Source: Alkalilimnicola sp. S0819
GTDB lineage: Bacteria > Pseudomonadota > Gammaproteobacteria > Nitrococcales > WHIW01
Assembly: GCF_009295635.1 (NCBI RefSeq)
Contig: NZ_WHIW01000003.1
Location: 231,840 to 295,839 of the forward strand
DNA: 64,000 nt
Direction of reading: 5' to 3'
Numbering within the stretch: position 1 is the stretch's first letter; every line of letters begins with the position of its first letter. Under the pieces are notes generated by a model. It did not search any database and was not told the DNA's origin. It saw nothing but the letters and a program-made list of their open reading frames with translations. This document shows, piece by piece, positions 25,251-35,741 of the stretch. A program made the position numbers and the translations under genes.

Positions 25251-25500
25251 GGTTCATCGCGGGTTGGCGGGACAACCAACAGGCCTCCCGATTCTGCTGA
25301 TGGCCGGGCCTGCAAGCTTGGCGCGGGCCCTGGGGCGGATACGGCCGGCGGCGGCCGACGATTTGACACCGGGCTGCGCCCGGGCTGTTGTACAAGAGAA
25401 CCCATCGCGCGGAACCGACACGGGCACCTCGCGGTCAACACCATGGCCGGGCGTTGTCGCCAAGGCGCAAGCAACAGAAACCGAATCCAGACCGAACACT
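25251..25500. other. Non-coding interval before the RND efflux operon, containing a dispersed repeat
   Basis: No gene is supported here. It contains a 32-base sequence (25326-25357) repeated near the right end of the window (63888-63919) with one mismatch, and a cgggctgcgccc block that also recurs there. It presumably holds the promoter of the efflux operon, but no clear -35/-10 pair was picked out. Confidence 0.6.
25326..25357 (+). repeat. 32-bp dispersed repeat, copy 1
   Basis: ggccctggggcggatacggc followed by cggcggcggccg matches 63888-63919 at 31 of 32 positions on the same strand. Both copies lie in non-coding DNA and both have a nearby cgggctgcgccc block. Confidence 0.7.
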
Positions 25501-26886
25501 TTGAAGAGCGCGACCTGCACCCGCCGCATGATTCTGTCCGGCCTGCTGGCCTTGAGCCTGGCTGGCTGCGCGGCTGTGCCCGAGCGGCAGAACGCCATGG
25601 AGATCGCACCGTTGCCGGAGCAGTTCTCCGCCAGCGGCGATCAGCCGCTGCCGGATCGCTGGTGGCGCCATTTCGACAGTGCCGAGCTCGACCGATTGGT
25701 GGAGTCGGCCCTGGAGGAGAACTTCACTCTCGCCGCCGCCCGCGCCCGGCTGCAGCGGGCCGCTGCGCTGGCCCGCCGCGCGGGGAGCAACCGCTACCCC
25801 TCTTTGGAGCTGAGCGGCGGTGCCCGACGGGAGAACAGCCGCAGGGCTGATGCGGAACGACATTGGTCGGCGGGCCTGGCCGCGGGTTATGAAATAGACC
25901 TGTGGGGCCGAGTCGCCGCGGATACCGATGCCGCGGAGATGGACGCCGGGGCCAGCGCCGCGGCCCTGCGCAGCGCCGCCATCAGCCTCTCGGCGGAAGT
26001 GGCCGACAGTTGGATGCAATGGCTGCAGGCCCGGGAGCTGGCGGCATTGCTGGAGCAGCAACGCCGGGTGAACGGGCAGGTGCTGGAGATCGTCGACTTG
26101 CGGTACCGCAACGGCGCCGCCAGTGCCGACGAAGTGCTCCGACAGCGCCAACTGGCCGCCCAGACTGAAGCGGCCATCGTGGAACAGGCGAGCAAAGGGT
26201 CGCTGCTGCGCCAACGCCTGGCGGTACTTGTCGGCCGCTTGCCCGGCGAATTGCAGCTCTCCGAGCCGGCATCCGCTCCAACAGCGCCCGACCTGCCCGC
26301 CACCGGCCTGCCCGCCGACTGGTTGCAAAGACGCCCGGATCTGCGCCAGGCCTGGTATGAGCTTGCCGCCGCCGACGCCCGTCTGGCCTCCGCGGTGGCG
26401 GCGCAATACCCACGCTTCAGTCTCAGTGCCTCGCTGGCTTACGGGGCCCCTTCGCTGAGCGGTCTGTTCGACAATTGGCTGGCGGGCATAGCGGCCAACC
26501 TGGCGGTGCCACTGCTGGACGGGGGCCGCCTGCGGGCCGACGTGGATGCCGCCGCCGCGGCCCGCGCGGTCGCTTTCAATGACTATGCCCAGGCGCTGCT
26601 GGAAGCGGTCGCCGAGGTGGAAGCCGCATTGGAGATGGAGCAGCGGGACAGGCGGCTGCTGGAGAACCTGCAACAGCGCCGCCGCCGCGCGGATCACATC
26701 GTCGAGCAGCTGCGTTATCGCTACATCAACGGCAGCGCGCAATATCTGGAAGTACTCAACGCCCTGGAGAGCCAGCAGCAGGTGGATCGCGCACTGATCC
26801 AGGGCCGTTGGCGGGTGCTTCGCAATCGCATCACCCTCGCCCGCAGCCTGGCCGGCGGCTGGCCACAGGACCTGGAACATGACTGA
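25501..26886 (+). CDS. RND efflux outer-membrane channel lipoprotein (TolC/NodT family)
   Basis: A protein of about 461 residues, the outer-membrane exit duct of a tripartite pump. The lipobox LSLAGC (Cys at about residue 23) gives lipid anchoring; two OEP repeats follow (about 75-260 and 285-455), with WWRHFDSAELDRLVESAL, YEIDLWGRVAADTDAAE and RYINGSAQYLEVLNALESQQQ as family landmarks. The TTG at 25501 gives a normal n-region (KSATCTRR); the ATG at 25528 would remove all positive charge, so TTG is preferred. The stop overlaps the adaptor start by 8 bases. Confidence 0.88.
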   Translation: MKSATCTRRMILSGLLALSLAGCAAVPERQNAMEIAPLPEQFSASGDQPLPDRWWRHFDSAELDRLVESALEENFTLAAARARLQRAAALARRAGSNRYPSLELSGGARRENSRRADAERHWSAGLAAGYEIDLWGRVAADTDAAEMDAGASAAALRSAAISLSAEVADSWMQWLQARELAALLEQQRRVNGQVLEIVDLRYRNGAASADEVLRQRQLAAQTEAAIVEQASKGSLLRQRLAVLVGRLPGELQLSEPASAPTAPDLPATGLPADWLQRRPDLRQAWYELAAADARLASAVAAQYPRFSLSASLAYGAPSLSGLFDNWLAGIAANLAVPLLDGGRLRADVDAAAAARAVAFNDYAQALLEAVAEVEAALEMEQRDRRLLENLQQRRRRADHIVEQLRYRYINGSAQYLEVLNALESQQQVDRALIQGRWRVLRNRITLARSLAGGWPQDLEHD

Positions 26887-28093
26887 CCGCAACCAGGCAG
26901 GCTGGGCCCACAAGGCCCGCCGAGCCCTGCTCACCCTGATCCCGTTGCTGGTACTGGGCGGCGCCCTGCTGATCGCCTCGCGACTGCTGGAGACCTCGCC
27001 CCAGGCGGGTCGGCGCCCGCCGCCGGAACGCCAGGCGAGGCTCGTGCAGGTCGAGCCGGCTCAGCGTTTCCAGGAGCGCATCACGCTCACCGCCTGGGGC
27101 GTGGTGAAGCCCGCCCGGGAGTTGCACCTGCGGGCACAGCTCAATGCCCGGGTAGCCTCGGTCGCCGACGCCCTGGACCCCGGTGTCCGGGTGGGTGCCG
27201 GCACAGTGCTGGTGCAACTGGAACAGGCGGACTTTCGGCTGGCACTGGCCAACGCACGCGCCGATTTGACCCGCGCCCAGGCGGATCTGGCTCTGGAGAT
27301 GGGGCAACAGGCGGTAGCCCGGCGAGAGTACGAACTGCTGGGCAGCGATGTCAGCGAGCAGGAACGTCGCCTGATGCTGCGCGAACCGCAGCTCGCCAGC
27401 GCCCGCGCGGCCGTGGCCGCGGCGGAGAACCGGGTAGCGGAGGCCGAACTGGCCCTGCGCCGTACCCGGATCAACGCCCCCTTCCCGGCCCTGGTAGTGG
27501 AACGGCAGGCCGCCCCCGGCTCGCTGGTCAGCAGTGGCACGGATCTCGCCCGCCTGGTGGGCGTGGAGCGCTGGTGGGTGGAACTTGCCGTACCGGTGAA
27601 CGCCCTGCGCTGGCTGGAATTCCCCACAGCGAACGGCGAACCCGGCTCCAGGGTGCGGCTCTACGACCAAGCCGCCTGGGGCGAGGGGGTATACCGTGAA
27701 GGCCGACTGATCCGCCTCTACGGGGGCGTAGAGGAGCAGGGCCGCCTGGCCCGTTTACTGGTCGAGGTGAGCGACCCGCTGGCAAGCCAGACCACGGATG
27801 CTCCGCCGCTGCTGCTGGGCAGCTTCCTGGAGGCGCGCATCAGCGGCCGGCGGCTGGACGATGCCATCGCCGTGGACCCGGCCTGGCTGCGGGGCGGGGA
27901 TCGGGTCTGGGTGATGGGCCCGGATGATCGCCTGGACATGCGTCCGGTGGAGGTATTGCACCGCGGGCGTGAGCGGGTGCTGCTGCGCGGTGAGCTGCGC
28001 CCCGGCGAGCGTATCGTCACGACCCCCATCAGTGGGGCCGCTCAGGGCATGCCCCTGCGCCTCGCCGGCGCCGGATCGGACGGGCAACGCTGA
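26879..28093 (+). CDS. RND efflux periplasmic adaptor (membrane fusion protein)
   Basis: A 404-residue HlyD/AcrA-type adaptor that joins the inner-membrane pump to the outer-membrane channel. It has an N-terminal anchor (about 16-36, LLTLIPLLVLGGALLIASRLL), a lipoyl-like half LRAQLNARVASVADALDPGVRVGAGTVLVQLEQADF, an alpha-hairpin (about 120-200, rich in A, E and R), the second lipoyl half TRINAPFPALVVERQAAPGSLVSSG, and beta-barrel domains. It lies between the channel and pump genes, overlapping both by a few bases; all three are one operon. Confidence 0.93.
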   Translation: MTDRNQAGWAHKARRALLTLIPLLVLGGALLIASRLLETSPQAGRRPPPERQARLVQVEPAQRFQERITLTAWGVVKPARELHLRAQLNARVASVADALDPGVRVGAGTVLVQLEQADFRLALANARADLTRAQADLALEMGQQAVARREYELLGSDVSEQERRLMLREPQLASARAAVAAAENRVAEAELALRRTRINAPFPALVVERQAAPGSLVSSGTDLARLVGVERWWVELAVPVNALRWLEFPTANGEPGSRVRLYDQAAWGEGVYREGRLIRLYGGVEEQGRLARLLVEVSDPLASQTTDAPPLLLGSFLEARISGRRLDDAIAVDPAWLRGGDRVWVMGPDDRLDMRPVEVLHRGRERVLLRGELRPGERIVTTPISGAAQGMPLRLAGAGSDGQR

Positions 28094-31000
28094 TGGCCGA
28101 GCCGCAGCGCCAGAGCCGCGGGGTGATCGGCTGGATAGTCGAACACCGGGTGGCGCCCAATCTGCTCCTGCTGGTGCTGATCCTGGGCGGCCTGTTCATG
28201 AGTACCCGCATCCAGCAGGAAGTGTTCCCGCCCTTCGAGACGGAGATGGTCACCGTTAAAGTGGCCTACCCCGGCGCGACGCCCGAGCAGATCGAACAGG
28301 GCATTCTGCTGCCCATCGAATCGGCGGTGCAGAGCATAGCCGGCATCAAGGAGATGCGCGCCACGGCCAGCGAGGGCAGCGGCACCGTGCGCCTGGAGCT
28401 GCTCGCCGGCACCGATCAGCAGCGCACCTATCAGGAAATCGAGCAGGCGGTCGCGCGCATAGACACCTTCCCCGATGACGCCGAGCGCCCCCGGGTGGCC
28501 ATGCCCGTATGGCAGCGGGAAGTGATGGACGTAATGGTCTATGGCGAGGTCTCGGAGCACAGCCTGCGGGAGGCTGCCGAGCAGCTGCGGGATGCGCTGA
28601 TCCAGACCCCGGGCATCACCCAGGTGGAACTGCAGGGGGTGCGCGAGTACGAGATCCATATCAATGTGGACGCAGGCCGATTGCGCGCCCACGGCCTGAG
28701 CATAGAGCAGCTCTCCCGCACCATCGCGGACAACGCGCTGGACCGTTCCGCGGGCCGGCTGCGCACGGACAACGGCCGGCTGCTGTTGCAGATGGATGAG
28801 CGCCGCGCCCGGGCCGAGGATTTCGCCGATCTGGTGATCCTCCAAGGGGACGGCAGCGCCCTGCTGCGCCTGGGGGATGTGGCAGAACTGCGCGAAGGCT
28901 TCGCCGATTCCGACCAGGCGGCCTGGTTCGAGGGCAAGCCGGCGATCAATGTGGCGGTTTACAGGATGGGCGAGCAGACGCCCATCGGCGTATCGCAAGC
29001 CGTGCGCGAGGCCCTGCCCGGGCTCACCGCCGATCTGGCGCCCGCCATCGAGACCGCGGTGCGTAACGACCGGGCGGAGATCTACCGCGATCGGCTGCAA
29101 CTACTGCTGAAGAACGCCTTCCTGGGGCTGATGCTGGTGCTGGTGCTGCTCAGTATCTTTCTGGAATTCAAGCTCGCCTTCTGGGTCACCGTGGGCATCC
29201 CCGCCTCCTTCCTGGGCGCCATGTTGTTCCTGCCCGGCATGGGCGTGTCCATCAACATGGTCTCCATGTTCGCCTTTATCGTGGCGCTGGGGATTGTGGT
29301 GGATGACGCCATTGTGGCCGGGGAGAACATCTACGAATATCGCCAGCGGGGCATGAAGCCCATGCAGGCGGCTATTCAAGGCGCCCGGGATATCGCCATT
29401 CCGGTGATCTTCGCCGTGCTCACCAATATTGTGGCTTTCCTCCCCATGGCCCTGATTCCCGGCCATTTCGGCCAGATCTGGGCGGTCATTCCCGCCGTGG
29501 TGGGCACGGTGTTCGCCATCTCCCTGGTGGAGGCGCTGATCATCCTGCCCTCGCACCTGGGGCATGTGCGGGAGGGCTCGACCCGGCTGATGGCGCCGAT
29601 ACACGCGCTGCAGCAGCGCTTCAGCCGCGCCTACAGCCGCTTCATCGAACAGCGCTACGGGCCGCTGCTGCGCTTTTCCATGAACCACCGCTACATCACC
29701 GTGAGTCTGGCGCTCGCCCTGCTGCTGCTCGCCTTCACCTGGCCCATGAGCGGCCGCATGGGCTTCATGCTGATGCCGCGGGTGGAATCCGACGCCGCCG
29801 CGGCCAGCGCCGAGCTACCCCAGGGGGCCAGCCGCGAGCAGGTAGCCATGGTCGCCCGCCGGCTGGATGCCGCGGCCAGGCAGGTTATTGCGGAGAATGG
29901 CGGCGAGCGCCTCAGCGAAGGCGTGTTCACCCGCGAGAGTGGCAATAACGTGGAGCTGCGCGTTTACCTCACGCCTCCGGAGCAGCGCCCCATCAGCACC
30001 ACCGAGTTCGCCCGCCTGTGGCGCCAGGCCAGCGGGGAGCTGGCCGGCGTCGAGAGCCTGAGCTTTCTCAGTGATCGCGGCGGGCCCGGGAGCGGCGCGG
30101 CCATCAGTCTGCGCCTGAGCCACCGGGACACCGCCCTGCTCAACCGCGCCGCCCAGGACATGGCCCGACGGATGCAGGAGATCAACGGCGTCACGGAAAC
30201 CGATGATGGCTACCGGGACGGCAACCCGCAGTGGAGCCTGCGCCTGAGCGAATCCGGCCGGGCCCTGGGGCTGAGCGCCAACGATATCGCCAGCCAGGTG
30301 CGAGGCGCCTTCTTCGGTGCCGAGGCAATCAAGCAGCTGCGCGGACGCAATGAGGTGACGGTGCGGGCGCGGCTGGCCGGTCCGGAGACCTGGTCGCCCA
30401 GCGATGTGCGGGATTTCATGGTGCGCACCCCCGCCGGCACCTATGTGCCGCTGACCCAGGTGGCCCGCATCGAACCGGGCTTGAGCCTGCCGGTAATCCA
30501 GCGCGAGAACGGCCGCCGAACCCTCACCGTCACCGCCGATGTGGAGCCGGCCAGCGCCACCCAGCAGGTGCTCAGCGCGGTGCAGCAGGACATTCTTCCC
30601 GCGCTGTTGCGGGACTACCCGGGCCTGAGCCAGAGCATGGCCGGGCGCCAGGCCAGCATGCAGGATGCGGTGGGAAGTTTCTTCTACACCGCCACCCTGG
30701 CACTGCTGGCCATCTACGTGCTGCTGGCCATTCCCTTTCGCAGCTACATCCAGCCGCTGATCATCATGATCGCCATTCCCTTCGGCGCGGTGGGGGCGAT
30801 CCTGGGGCATCTGCTGATGGGCTACAGCCTGAGCCTGATCAGCATCATGGGCATGATCGCGCTCTCCGGCGTGGTCGTGAATGGCTCACTGGTGATGATC
30901 GATTACGCCAATGCCCGCCGCCGAGAGGGCCGCGATGCCTACACCGCCATGGCGCTCGCCGGGGTACGCCGCTTCCGCCCCATCATGCTCACCACCCTCA

Positions 31001-31209
31001 CCACCTTCGGCGGCCTCGCGCCCATGATCTTCGAGACCTCGCGCCAGGCACGGTTCATGATCCCCATGGCCATTTCCCTGGGCTACGGCATCCTCTTCGC
31101 CACGGCCATCCTGCTGCTGCTGGTGCCCTCGCTGTATATGATCATCGAGGACTGCAAGAACCTGTTCAGTGAGCGCCTGCCCGCACGGGGACATACGCCG
31201 TCAAGCTGA
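28093..31209 (+). CDS. RND-family efflux transporter, inner-membrane pump
   Basis: A 1038-residue AcrB-type pump with 12 predicted helices and two large periplasmic loops (about 40-335 and 575-870). TM4 contains [22 protein letters not shown], with the proton-relay Asp pair. [17 protein letters not shown] and [20 protein letters not shown] are porter-domain landmarks. The start codon overlaps the adaptor stop (TGATG). Family position suggests hydrophobic/amphiphilic substrates rather than heavy metals, because no CusA-type Met cluster is apparent; the actual substrate is unknown. No repressor gene flanks the operon. Confidence 0.95.
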   Translation: MAEPQRQSRGVIGWIVEHRVAPNLLLLVLILGGLFMSTRIQQEVFPPFETEMVTVKVAYPGATPEQIEQGILLPIESAVQSIAGIKEMRATASEGSGTVRLELLAGTDQQRTYQEIEQAVARIDTFPDDAERPRVAMPVWQREVMDVMVYGEVSEHSLREAAEQLRDALIQTPGITQVELQGVREYEIHINVDAGRLRAHGLSIEQLSRTIADNALDRSAGRLRTDNGRLLLQMDERRARAEDFADLVILQGDGSALLRLGDVAELREGFADSDQAAWFEGKPAINVAVYRMGEQTPIGVSQAVREALPGLTADLAPAIETAVRNDRAEIYRDRLQLLLKNAFLGLMLVLVLLSIFLEFKLAFWVTVGIPASFLGAMLFLPGMGVSINMVSMFAFIVALGIVVDDAIVAGENIYEYRQRGMKPMQAAIQGARDIAIPVIFAVLTNIVAFLPMALIPGHFGQIWAVIPAVVGTVFAISLVEALIILPSHLGHVREGSTRLMAPIHALQQRFSRAYSRFIEQRYGPLLRFSMNHRYITVSLALALLLLAFTWPMSGRMGFMLMPRVESDAAAASAELPQGASREQVAMVARRLDAAARQVIAENGGERLSEGVFTRESGNNVELRVYLTPPEQRPISTTEFARLWRQASGELAGVESLSFLSDRGGPGSGAAISLRLSHRDTALLNRAAQDMARRMQEINGVTETDDGYRDGNPQWSLRLSESGRALGLSANDIASQVRGAFFGAEAIKQLRGRNEVTVRARLAGPETWSPSDVRDFMVRTPAGTYVPLTQVARIEPGLSLPVIQRENGRRTLTVTADVEPASATQQVLSAVQQDILPALLRDYPGLSQSMAGRQASMQDAVGSFFYTATLALLAIYVLLAIPFRSYIQPLIIMIAIPFGAVGAILGHLLMGYSLSLISIMGMIALSGVVVNGSLVMIDYANARRREGRDAYTAMALAGVRRFRPIMLTTLTTFGGLAPMIFETSRQARFMIPMAISLGYGILFATAILLLLVPSLYMIIEDCKNLFSERLPARGHTPSS

Positions 31210-31307
31210 ACTTGCATTCCTGGATACTTCAGAAATATCCGCCACCGCCGCTATCCTCAATGCACGCAGTGTGTTCTTAATAACGTCGCGTATTCCGAGG
31301 ATATGCC

Positions 31308-32951
31308 ATGGCTCAAATAATTCGGAATCTCTCCTTTCGCTGGAAACTATCCATACCACTGCTGCTGTTGGCGGTGCTGTTCATCGGTAGCGTGCTGCTC
31401 GCCCAGTCCCTGCTGAGCGATCTGGCCCAAGACACCCAGCACTACAATGATCGCCTGCTGCCCGGCCAGCGCATGGCGCTGGAGGCAGACCGCGATCTGC
31501 ACCAGGCGTTGGTTGCCGCCCAGCGCATTCTCAGCGGGCGACTGCAAGAAGCGCAGCTTGCCTCCGAGCAAGCCAGCTTCCGCGAGAACTACCAGCAAGC
31601 CCTGGACCGCGCGGCCGGCGCGGCGCAGGTACTGGGGGAGCAGCGCAGCAGCCAAATGAGCGACGCCTTCCGCCAAAGTGCGGCGATCTGGAAAAAGATT
31701 GCTGACGAAACACTGGCGCTGGCCGCCGGTGGCAGCACCTACGTCGCCAATATGGAATATGCCGAAAAAGGCGCGCCGGCGTTTGATGCCGCCCGCGCCC
31801 ATCTGGATCAGATCATGTTGCACGTGGAAGGCCTGTCGAATGAACGGTCGGTGGCGGCCGGCGAGCGCGTTGGCCGCAGCGCTACTGCCCTGTGGATTGC
31901 GCTGATGCTCGGCGCCACCGTTTCCGCGGCCGTGCTGATCCTGGTGCCGCGTCTGGTTCTGGCACCCCTGAGGGCCGTGACCCGTCGCCTGGCCGAGCTC
32001 AACGCCGGAGGCGGCGATCTGACCCAGCGTATCCAGCACAATTCCCGCGACGAGTTCGGCCGTATGGCCGGCGAGGTGGACCGCTTCCTGGACAGCCTGC
32101 AGCAGATGCTGCGCCAGGTGGACAAGACCGTGCAACAGGTGGCCGCCGCTGCCGAACAACTCTCCGGCACCAGCCGCGAAACCGAGCAGAACGTAGATCA
32201 ACAGCGCTCCGCCAGCGAGCAGGTGAGCACCGCCACCAACGAGTTGAGCGCCACCATCCAGGAGGTGGCCCGCAACATCAACCAGGCCGCCGGCGAGGCC
32301 GATGCCGCGGACAAGGCTACCCGGGATGCCCAGCAGGCCATGGAGAACACCGTACAGCGCATGCAGAGGCTGGCCCAGGGTATCACCGAGGGCGCCGAAG
32401 CCGTGGCGCGCATGGAGGCCGATGCGGATAACGTGGGCTCGGTGCTGGATGTCATCCGGGAAGTGGCCGAACAGACCAATCTGCTGGCGCTGAACGCCGC
32501 CATCGAGGCGGCGCGGGCCGGCGACCAGGGCCGGGGCTTCGCCGTGGTGGCGGACGAGGTGCGGGTGCTGGCGAGCCGCGCCCACCAGTCCACCGAAGAG
32601 ATCCGTAGCATCATCGAGAAGTTGCAACAGGCCGCCCGCGGCTCGGCGGAGGTCATCCATGCCCAGGTGGACGTGGCCGGCGAAGTGGTCGACCAGGCCC
32701 AGAAGGCCGGTGGCGTGGTCACCGATGCGGCTCAGCGGCTGCGCTCGATCAACGGCATGAACCAGCAGATCGCCACCGCCGCGGAGGAACAGACCGCCGC
32801 TGTGGAGGAGATCAACCGCAATGTCATGGACATCAGCGACGCCGCCTCCCGCTCCTCGGATGGCTCGCGGGAAGTCGCGCAATCCAGCAAGGAACTGGCC
32901 CGCCTGGGCGCGGAGCTGCAGCAAGTGGTGGGCAAGTTCAAGCTCGCCTGA
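31308..32951 (+). CDS. Methyl-accepting chemotaxis protein
   Basis: A 547-residue transmembrane receptor. TM1 is about 14-33 and TM2 about 190-212; the periplasmic part between them is about 150 residues and helical, of the four-helix-bundle type. HAMP covers about 213-265 ([29 protein letters not shown]). The signalling hairpin tip is [32 protein letters not shown]. It has no C-terminal NWETF-type tether. No che genes are nearby, so it is an orphan receptor. The ligand is unknown. Confidence 0.95.
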   Translation: MAQIIRNLSFRWKLSIPLLLLAVLFIGSVLLAQSLLSDLAQDTQHYNDRLLPGQRMALEADRDLHQALVAAQRILSGRLQEAQLASEQASFRENYQQALDRAAGAAQVLGEQRSSQMSDAFRQSAAIWKKIADETLALAAGGSTYVANMEYAEKGAPAFDAARAHLDQIMLHVEGLSNERSVAAGERVGRSATALWIALMLGATVSAAVLILVPRLVLAPLRAVTRRLAELNAGGGDLTQRIQHNSRDEFGRMAGEVDRFLDSLQQMLRQVDKTVQQVAAAAEQLSGTSRETEQNVDQQRSASEQVSTATNELSATIQEVARNINQAAGEADAADKATRDAQQAMENTVQRMQRLAQGITEGAEAVARMEADADNVGSVLDVIREVAEQTNLLALNAAIEAARAGDQGRGFAVVADEVRVLASRAHQSTEEIRSIIEKLQQAARGSAEVIHAQVDVAGEVVDQAQKAGGVVTDAAQRLRSINGMNQQIATAAEEQTAAVEEINRNVMDISDAASRSSDGSREVAQSSKELARLGAELQQVVGKFKLA

Positions 32952-32963
32952 GCCACCCGACCC

Positions 32964-33037
32964 TTGTGAGAGCGGCCTGGGCCGCGAGTGGCCTCCCGTT
33001 TCGGCGGGGCGCGATTCGCGGCCCGGGCCGCTCCTCC
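32964..33037. repeat. REP-like inverted repeat after the chemotaxis receptor gene
   Basis: The left arm (tgtgagagcggcctgggccg, from 32965) and right arm (cgcggcccgggccgctcctc, to about 33036) are near-perfect inverted copies around a 25-base loop. It sits in the gap between two same-strand genes and could act as a hairpin terminator or mRNA stabiliser. It is related to the half element at 13781 and more loosely to 48281-48346. Confidence 0.75.
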
Positions 33038-33149
33038 CGCAACGGAACCGCCGCAACAGCCTCGACCCCTCGACCCACCCCCTCGGGCTCGCTCATGATA
33101 CGCTTTCGCTTCCCCAGCACCGAGGCGCCGGACGGAGGCCGAAGCGGAC

Positions 33150-33698
33150 ATGAGCGATTCCCTACGCGAGCAGTTGTTGAAAAGCGGCCTGGCCAAGGAA
33201 CAGGACCTGAAAAAGGTCAATGCCGAGAAGAAACGCAGCCGCAAGCAGCAGCAGAACCGCGGCAAGAAGGCCAAGGCCAGACCCGAGCAAAGCGAAACCG
33301 CGCGCGCCGCCGCCGATGCCGCCGCTGCGGAGCGCCTGCGCGCCCAGGCCCTGAACCGCGAACGGGAACTGGCCCGCAAGCAAAAGGCCGATGAGCACGC
33401 CGCCCGGGAGATGTTGTTGAAACACCAGATCCCCCACGGCAAGGGCGACGTGGCCTTCAATGTCACGGTCAACAACAAGATCAAGCATTTCTACGTCAGC
33501 GCCGAGCAGCACAAGCAGCTCTCCGAGGGCAAACTGGCGGTGGGCCGCACCCGAAACCTGTTCCGGCTGGTTCCCCGGGAAATCGGCGAGAAGGTTCAGG
33601 CCCTTGCCCCCTTCCTCATGGTCTACCTGCTGGATCCCCAGGCCGACATCGACCCTGCCTACGAAGAGCACCCCATCCCTGACGACCTGATGTGGTAG
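33150..33698 (+). CDS. DUF2058-family protein (YaiL-like)
   Basis: A 182-residue protein beginning MSDSLREQLLKSGLAKEQDLKKVNAEKKRSRKQQQ, the conserved opening of DUF2058. Residues about 20-90 are a highly charged Lys/Arg/Glu/Ala helix, probably coiled coil and able to bind nucleic acid. The C-terminal half has the compact fold with FNVTVNNKIKHFYVSAEQHKQLSEGKLAVGR. E. coli YaiL is described only as a nucleoprotein/polynucleotide-associated protein; the function is not established. Confidence 0.88.
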   Translation: MSDSLREQLLKSGLAKEQDLKKVNAEKKRSRKQQQNRGKKAKARPEQSETARAAADAAAAERLRAQALNRERELARKQKADEHAAREMLLKHQIPHGKGDVAFNVTVNNKIKHFYVSAEQHKQLSEGKLAVGRTRNLFRLVPREIGEKVQALAPFLMVYLLDPQADIDPAYEEHPIPDDLMW

Positions 33699-33912
33699 CG
33701 CCCCCATCCTCAGCCTGCCGCCGCCCGGCGGCAGGCTTGCCTCCACGCGCACCGCACGCCTTGCCCTGCGCCGCTTTTGCACCGGCCCACAGCGGGTACC
33801 CGACGTAGGGTTTAATACTCTGCCCGCTTTTGCATTATGCTTGCCTGTCAATAACGAGAAATGTCCGGGCGACCGGGCGCAGGGAAGCGTCTTACCCCAA
33901 ACAGGAGGCCTC

Positions 33913-35547
33913 ATGTCCAGCTTCGACCTTCAGCAACACGGCATCGTCAAACCCCGCGTACTGCGCAACGCCGCTCCCGCCGAGCTCTACGAGCAAGCGC
34001 TGCGCAACGAGCCCGGTTCCGCCATCTCCTCCAGCGGCGCACTGATCGCGCTGTCCGGCGAGAAGACCGGGCGCAGCCCGAAGGACAAACGTGTAGTAGA
34101 ACACCAGGAGCTGAAGGACGATGTCTGGTGGGGGGACGTGAACATCAGCCTGGAGGAATCCACCTTCCGCATGACCCGCCAGCTGGCGGTGGATTATCTG
34201 AACACCCGCGAACAACTCTATGTGGTGGACGGCTATGCGGGCTGGGACAGCCGCTACCGGGTCAAGATCCGGGTGATTTGCGAACGCGCCTACCATGCGC
34301 TGTTCATGCGCAATATGCTGATCCGCCCCTCGGCGGCGGAGCTGGCCGAATTCGGCGAGCCGGACTATGTGATCTACAACGCCGGGCGTTTCCCCGCCAA
34401 TGATCAGCTGCCGGGCATCAGCTCCAAGACCAGCGTGAGCCTGTGCCTGAAACAGGGCGAGTTCGTGATCCTGGGCACCGAATACGCCGGCGAGATGAAG
34501 AAGGGCGTGTTCACCATCATGAACTACATCATGCCCAAGCAGGACGTGCTCTCCATGCACGGCTCCGCCAACGAAGGCCCCCATGGCGACGTCTCCATCT
34601 TCTTCGGCCTGTCGGGCACCGGCAAGACCACCCTCTCCGCCGACCCGGCCCGTCGCCTGATCGGCGATGACGAGCACTGCTGGACCGATGACGGCGTGTT
34701 CAATATCGAGGGCGGCTGCTACGCCAAGGTGATCGATCTCTCCGCCGAGGCCGAGCCCGACATCTACAACGCCATCCGCTTCGGCGCGGTGCTGGAGAAC
34801 GTGGTCTACGACCCGACCACCCGCGAGGTGGATTACACCGACAAGTCCATCACCGAGAATACCCGGTGCTCCTACCCGGTGGAGTTCATCCCCAACTGCA
34901 AGATTCCGGGCACCGGCGCGATTCCGAAGAACGTCATCTTCCTCACCTGCGACGCCTTCAGCGTATTGCCGCCGGTGAGCAAGCTGAACCCGGCCCAGGC
35001 CATGTACCACTTCATCAGTGGCTACACCGCCAAGGTGGCCGGCACCGAGATGGGCGTCACCGAGCCCCAGGCCACCTTCTCCGCCTGTTTCGGCGCCCCC
35101 TTCCTGGTCTGGCACCCGACCCGATACGCCGAGCTGCTGGCGGACAAGATCCGCAAGCACGACGTCAAGGTCTGGATGGTGAACACTGGCTGGTCCGGCG
35201 GCCCCTACGGCGTGGGCAAGCGCATGAGCATCGCCCACACCCGGGCGATCATCGATGCCATTCACGACGGCAGCCTGGATCAGGCCGAGACGGTCACCGA
35301 CCCGATCTTCGGCCTGGAAGTTCCCACCCAGTGCCCGAACGTGCCCGACGAGGTGCTGATCCCGGTGAACAGCTGGGCCGACAAGGATGCCTATCGGGAG
35401 ACGGCCATCAAGCTGGCGAAGCTCTACCAGGAGAACTTCGCCGCCTATGCCGATCAGGCCAGCGAGGAGATCCTCGCCGCCGCGCCGCGGGTGCCGGGCG
35501 CGGGGGAAGCCATCGATCTGCAGGCACGGCGCAAGGCGCGGGGCTAA
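33913..35547 (+). CDS. pckA: Phosphoenolpyruvate carboxykinase (ATP)
   Basis: A 544-residue ATP-dependent PEPCK that turns oxaloacetate plus ATP into PEP, CO2 and ADP at the start of gluconeogenesis. The P-loop GLSGTGKTTLSADP (near 236-249), the metal site IGDDEHCWTDDG, the substrate-binding GRSPKDKR (about 53-60) and NTGWSGGPYGVGKRMS are all present. AGGAGG at 33903-33908 fixes the ATG at 33913, so the open extension to 33841 is not used. Confidence 0.97.
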   Translation: MSSFDLQQHGIVKPRVLRNAAPAELYEQALRNEPGSAISSSGALIALSGEKTGRSPKDKRVVEHQELKDDVWWGDVNISLEESTFRMTRQLAVDYLNTREQLYVVDGYAGWDSRYRVKIRVICERAYHALFMRNMLIRPSAAELAEFGEPDYVIYNAGRFPANDQLPGISSKTSVSLCLKQGEFVILGTEYAGEMKKGVFTIMNYIMPKQDVLSMHGSANEGPHGDVSIFFGLSGTGKTTLSADPARRLIGDDEHCWTDDGVFNIEGGCYAKVIDLSAEAEPDIYNAIRFGAVLENVVYDPTTREVDYTDKSITENTRCSYPVEFIPNCKIPGTGAIPKNVIFLTCDAFSVLPPVSKLNPAQAMYHFISGYTAKVAGTEMGVTEPQATFSACFGAPFLVWHPTRYAELLADKIRKHDVKVWMVNTGWSGGPYGVGKRMSIAHTRAIIDAIHDGSLDQAETVTDPIFGLEVPTQCPNVPDEVLIPVNSWADKDAYRETAIKLAKLYQENFAAYADQASEEILAAAPRVPGAGEAIDLQARRKARG

Positions 35548-35741
35548 GCGGAAAAGGACGGGGATCCTCGAGCCGTGGTGGTTGGGGGATCCTCGTTTTC
35601 GCCAGCGGCTGCATCGCGCCCACCCGGGCCTGGGGCCAGCCGCTTGGCGCCCCAAGTCGGAACCCGCGTCGTCTGGCCACGGCTCGGCCGCTCGGTTGCG
35701 GGTGGATATCAGACGCCCTTGGGCAGGGGTGCCACCCGCGC

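Noticed and set aside
35548..35600. Terminator after pckA from two ggggatcctcg copies
   Set aside because: The two copies are direct, not inverted, so they do not form a hairpin.
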